A stretch of 64,000 bases of DNA from Chitinophaga rhizophila. Its GTDB lineage: Bacteria > Bacteroidota > Bacteroidia > Chitinophagales > Chitinophagaceae. The stretch covers positions 1,984,001 through 2,048,000 of the forward strand of contig NZ_JAICCF010000001.1 of NCBI RefSeq assembly GCF_019492185.1, written 5' to 3'. A program made the position numbers and the translations under genes. Of this stretch, positions 63,428-64,000 are shown one piece after another (position 1 is the first letter of the stretch; every line of letters starts with the position of its first letter). The notes under the pieces were generated by a model. The model searched no databases and was not told the origin of the DNA. It worked only from the letters and a program-made list of their open reading frames with translations.

Positions 63428-64000
63428 TTAATGTACAAATGTTGTTAATTTAAAAGAGTCAGGTTTCATCGCATTTCCGTAACCTATAATTGTATAATGC
63501 TTTTGATCCTCGATATTGCAGCTATAGCCGGAAGTCCCATTTAATGCCAGCGTAGAATCCGGATACGTTACAAACAATGAATGCGGACCTGCTGCCACAT
63601 CAGCAAAATCTGTTGCTGCCTGGTAACTTAATCGACGGAAATATCGTGCTGTATCAATTCTGCCATCCAACAAAGTTGTGTGCACCTTGATGTCTACAGT
63701 CAATCTTGTAAAATTGTTGATAAATGCGTCGCTCAGATTAACGTAGCGCATCCTGCCATAACCGGCAGTCGTAGTCCTCAGATTATCTTCCACTAGCAGC
63801 ACCTGTGGCAGCCTTTCATTATTCTCTGACAGAAATATTGAATAATGATAACCATTACGTAAGCTTATTTGCCCCCCGATATAGGGAGAATCCGGCTTAC
63901 CCGCAGGTGTGATCATCATCACGTACCGTTTAGCTTCAAACGATTTATATCCAGTGCTTCCACCATATTCCACTCCTTTTCCGATGCTTACCGTGTCCAC
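63428..64000 (-). CDS. DUF4397-like lipoprotein or adhesin, C-terminal part (partial)
   Basis: The last 190 residues are seen; the start lies past the right edge. GYGRMRYVNLSDAFINNFTR and the end HYTIIGYGNAMKP are typical of DUF4397 domains, which are beta-sandwiches in secreted or surface Bacteroidota proteins. It appears monocistronic with respect to the next gene, 145 bp away. Function is unknown. Confidence 0.75.
   Translation of the reverse strand: MDTVSIGKGVEYGGSTGYKSFEAKRYVMMITPAGKPDSPYIGGQISLRNGYHYSIFLSENNERLPQVLLVEDNLRTTTAGYGRMRYVNLSDAFINNFTRLTVDIKVHTTLLDGRIDTARYFRRLSYQAATDFADVAAGPHSLFVTYPDSTLALNGTSGYSCNIEDQKHYTIIGYGNAMKPDSFKLTTFVH

Noticed and set aside
1..64000. CRISPR array, prophage, intact insertion sequence or rRNA operon
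   Set aside because: No spaced direct repeats, phage structural genes, intact transposase with terminal repeats or rRNA sequence could be found.

Overview
The window comes from a free-living member of the phylum Bacteroidota, most likely Chitinophaga or a close relative in Chitinophagaceae. The evidence is SusC/SusD pairs, FecR/TonB-receptor signalling, many lipobox lipoproteins followed by KK or SK, DUF4846, DUF4254 and DUF5007-like families, promoters of the TTTG-N19-TAnnTTTG type before tRNA genes, and almost no Shine-Dalgarno sequences. No 16S or other marker gene is present, so the genus is an inference. Layout: (1) 1-8084, minus strand: a tightly coupled nutrient-uptake operon, SusC, SusD, a fasciclin/double-CBM6 lipoprotein, a DUF5007-like lipoprotein, then a second SusC that runs off the left edge. 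A LacI-type operator palindrome lies 53 bp before its first gene. (2) 8931-15341: an alpha-helical protein of unknown function, then a TolC/EmrA/MFS tripartite efflux operon with a divergent AraC regulator. (3) 15613-22829: a secreted subtilase, tRNA-Gln(CTG), a lipoprotein, and a response regulator coupled to a hybrid histidine kinase with two kinase modules. (4) 22892-26500: small hypothetical proteins, a broken LysE-type exporter and a bacterial poly(ADP-ribose) glycohydrolase. (5) 26692-31058: a GH43-type enzyme and a GH2-type enzyme; the GH2 gene carries the same LacI-type palindrome 61 bp upstream, linking it to the SusC operon. (6) 31205-43843: DUF1349, DUF4846, SUFU domain, LysA with a divergent ArsR regulator, GH92, a PorP/SprF remnant, a lysine-rich secreted protein, a soluble S26-like peptidase, a GH78 rhamnosidase and a HAD hydrolase. 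(7) 43977-51177: SDR/DUF2867 protein, TerC, methyltransferase, acyltransferase, thioesterase, DHFR-like protein, tRNA-Gln(TTG), GT9 and DUF4254. (8) 51333-60246: an ECF sigma factor followed by an S41 protease lipoprotein, and on the opposite strand FecR, an STN-containing TonB receptor and two lipoproteins, with no sigma gene adjacent to FecR. (9) 60247-64000: a gene-poor stretch with decayed coding traces, an APC permease, an OmpH/Skp-like protein and a truncated DUF4397-like protein. How the parts fit: the glycoside hydrolases (GH43, GH2, GH92, GH78), CBM6 lipoprotein and SusC/D pairs point to a carbohydrate-degrading life style. The shared operator suggests that one LacI-family regulator, not encoded here, controls the SusC operon and the GH2 gene together. 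The most unusual non-coding structure is a perfect palindrome of 65 bp that recurs about 22 kb away as a 51-bp perfect palindrome in an unrelated intergenic setting; it looks like a dispersed hairpin element. I did not find a CRISPR array, an intact insertion sequence, a prophage or a convincing multi-gene defence island.
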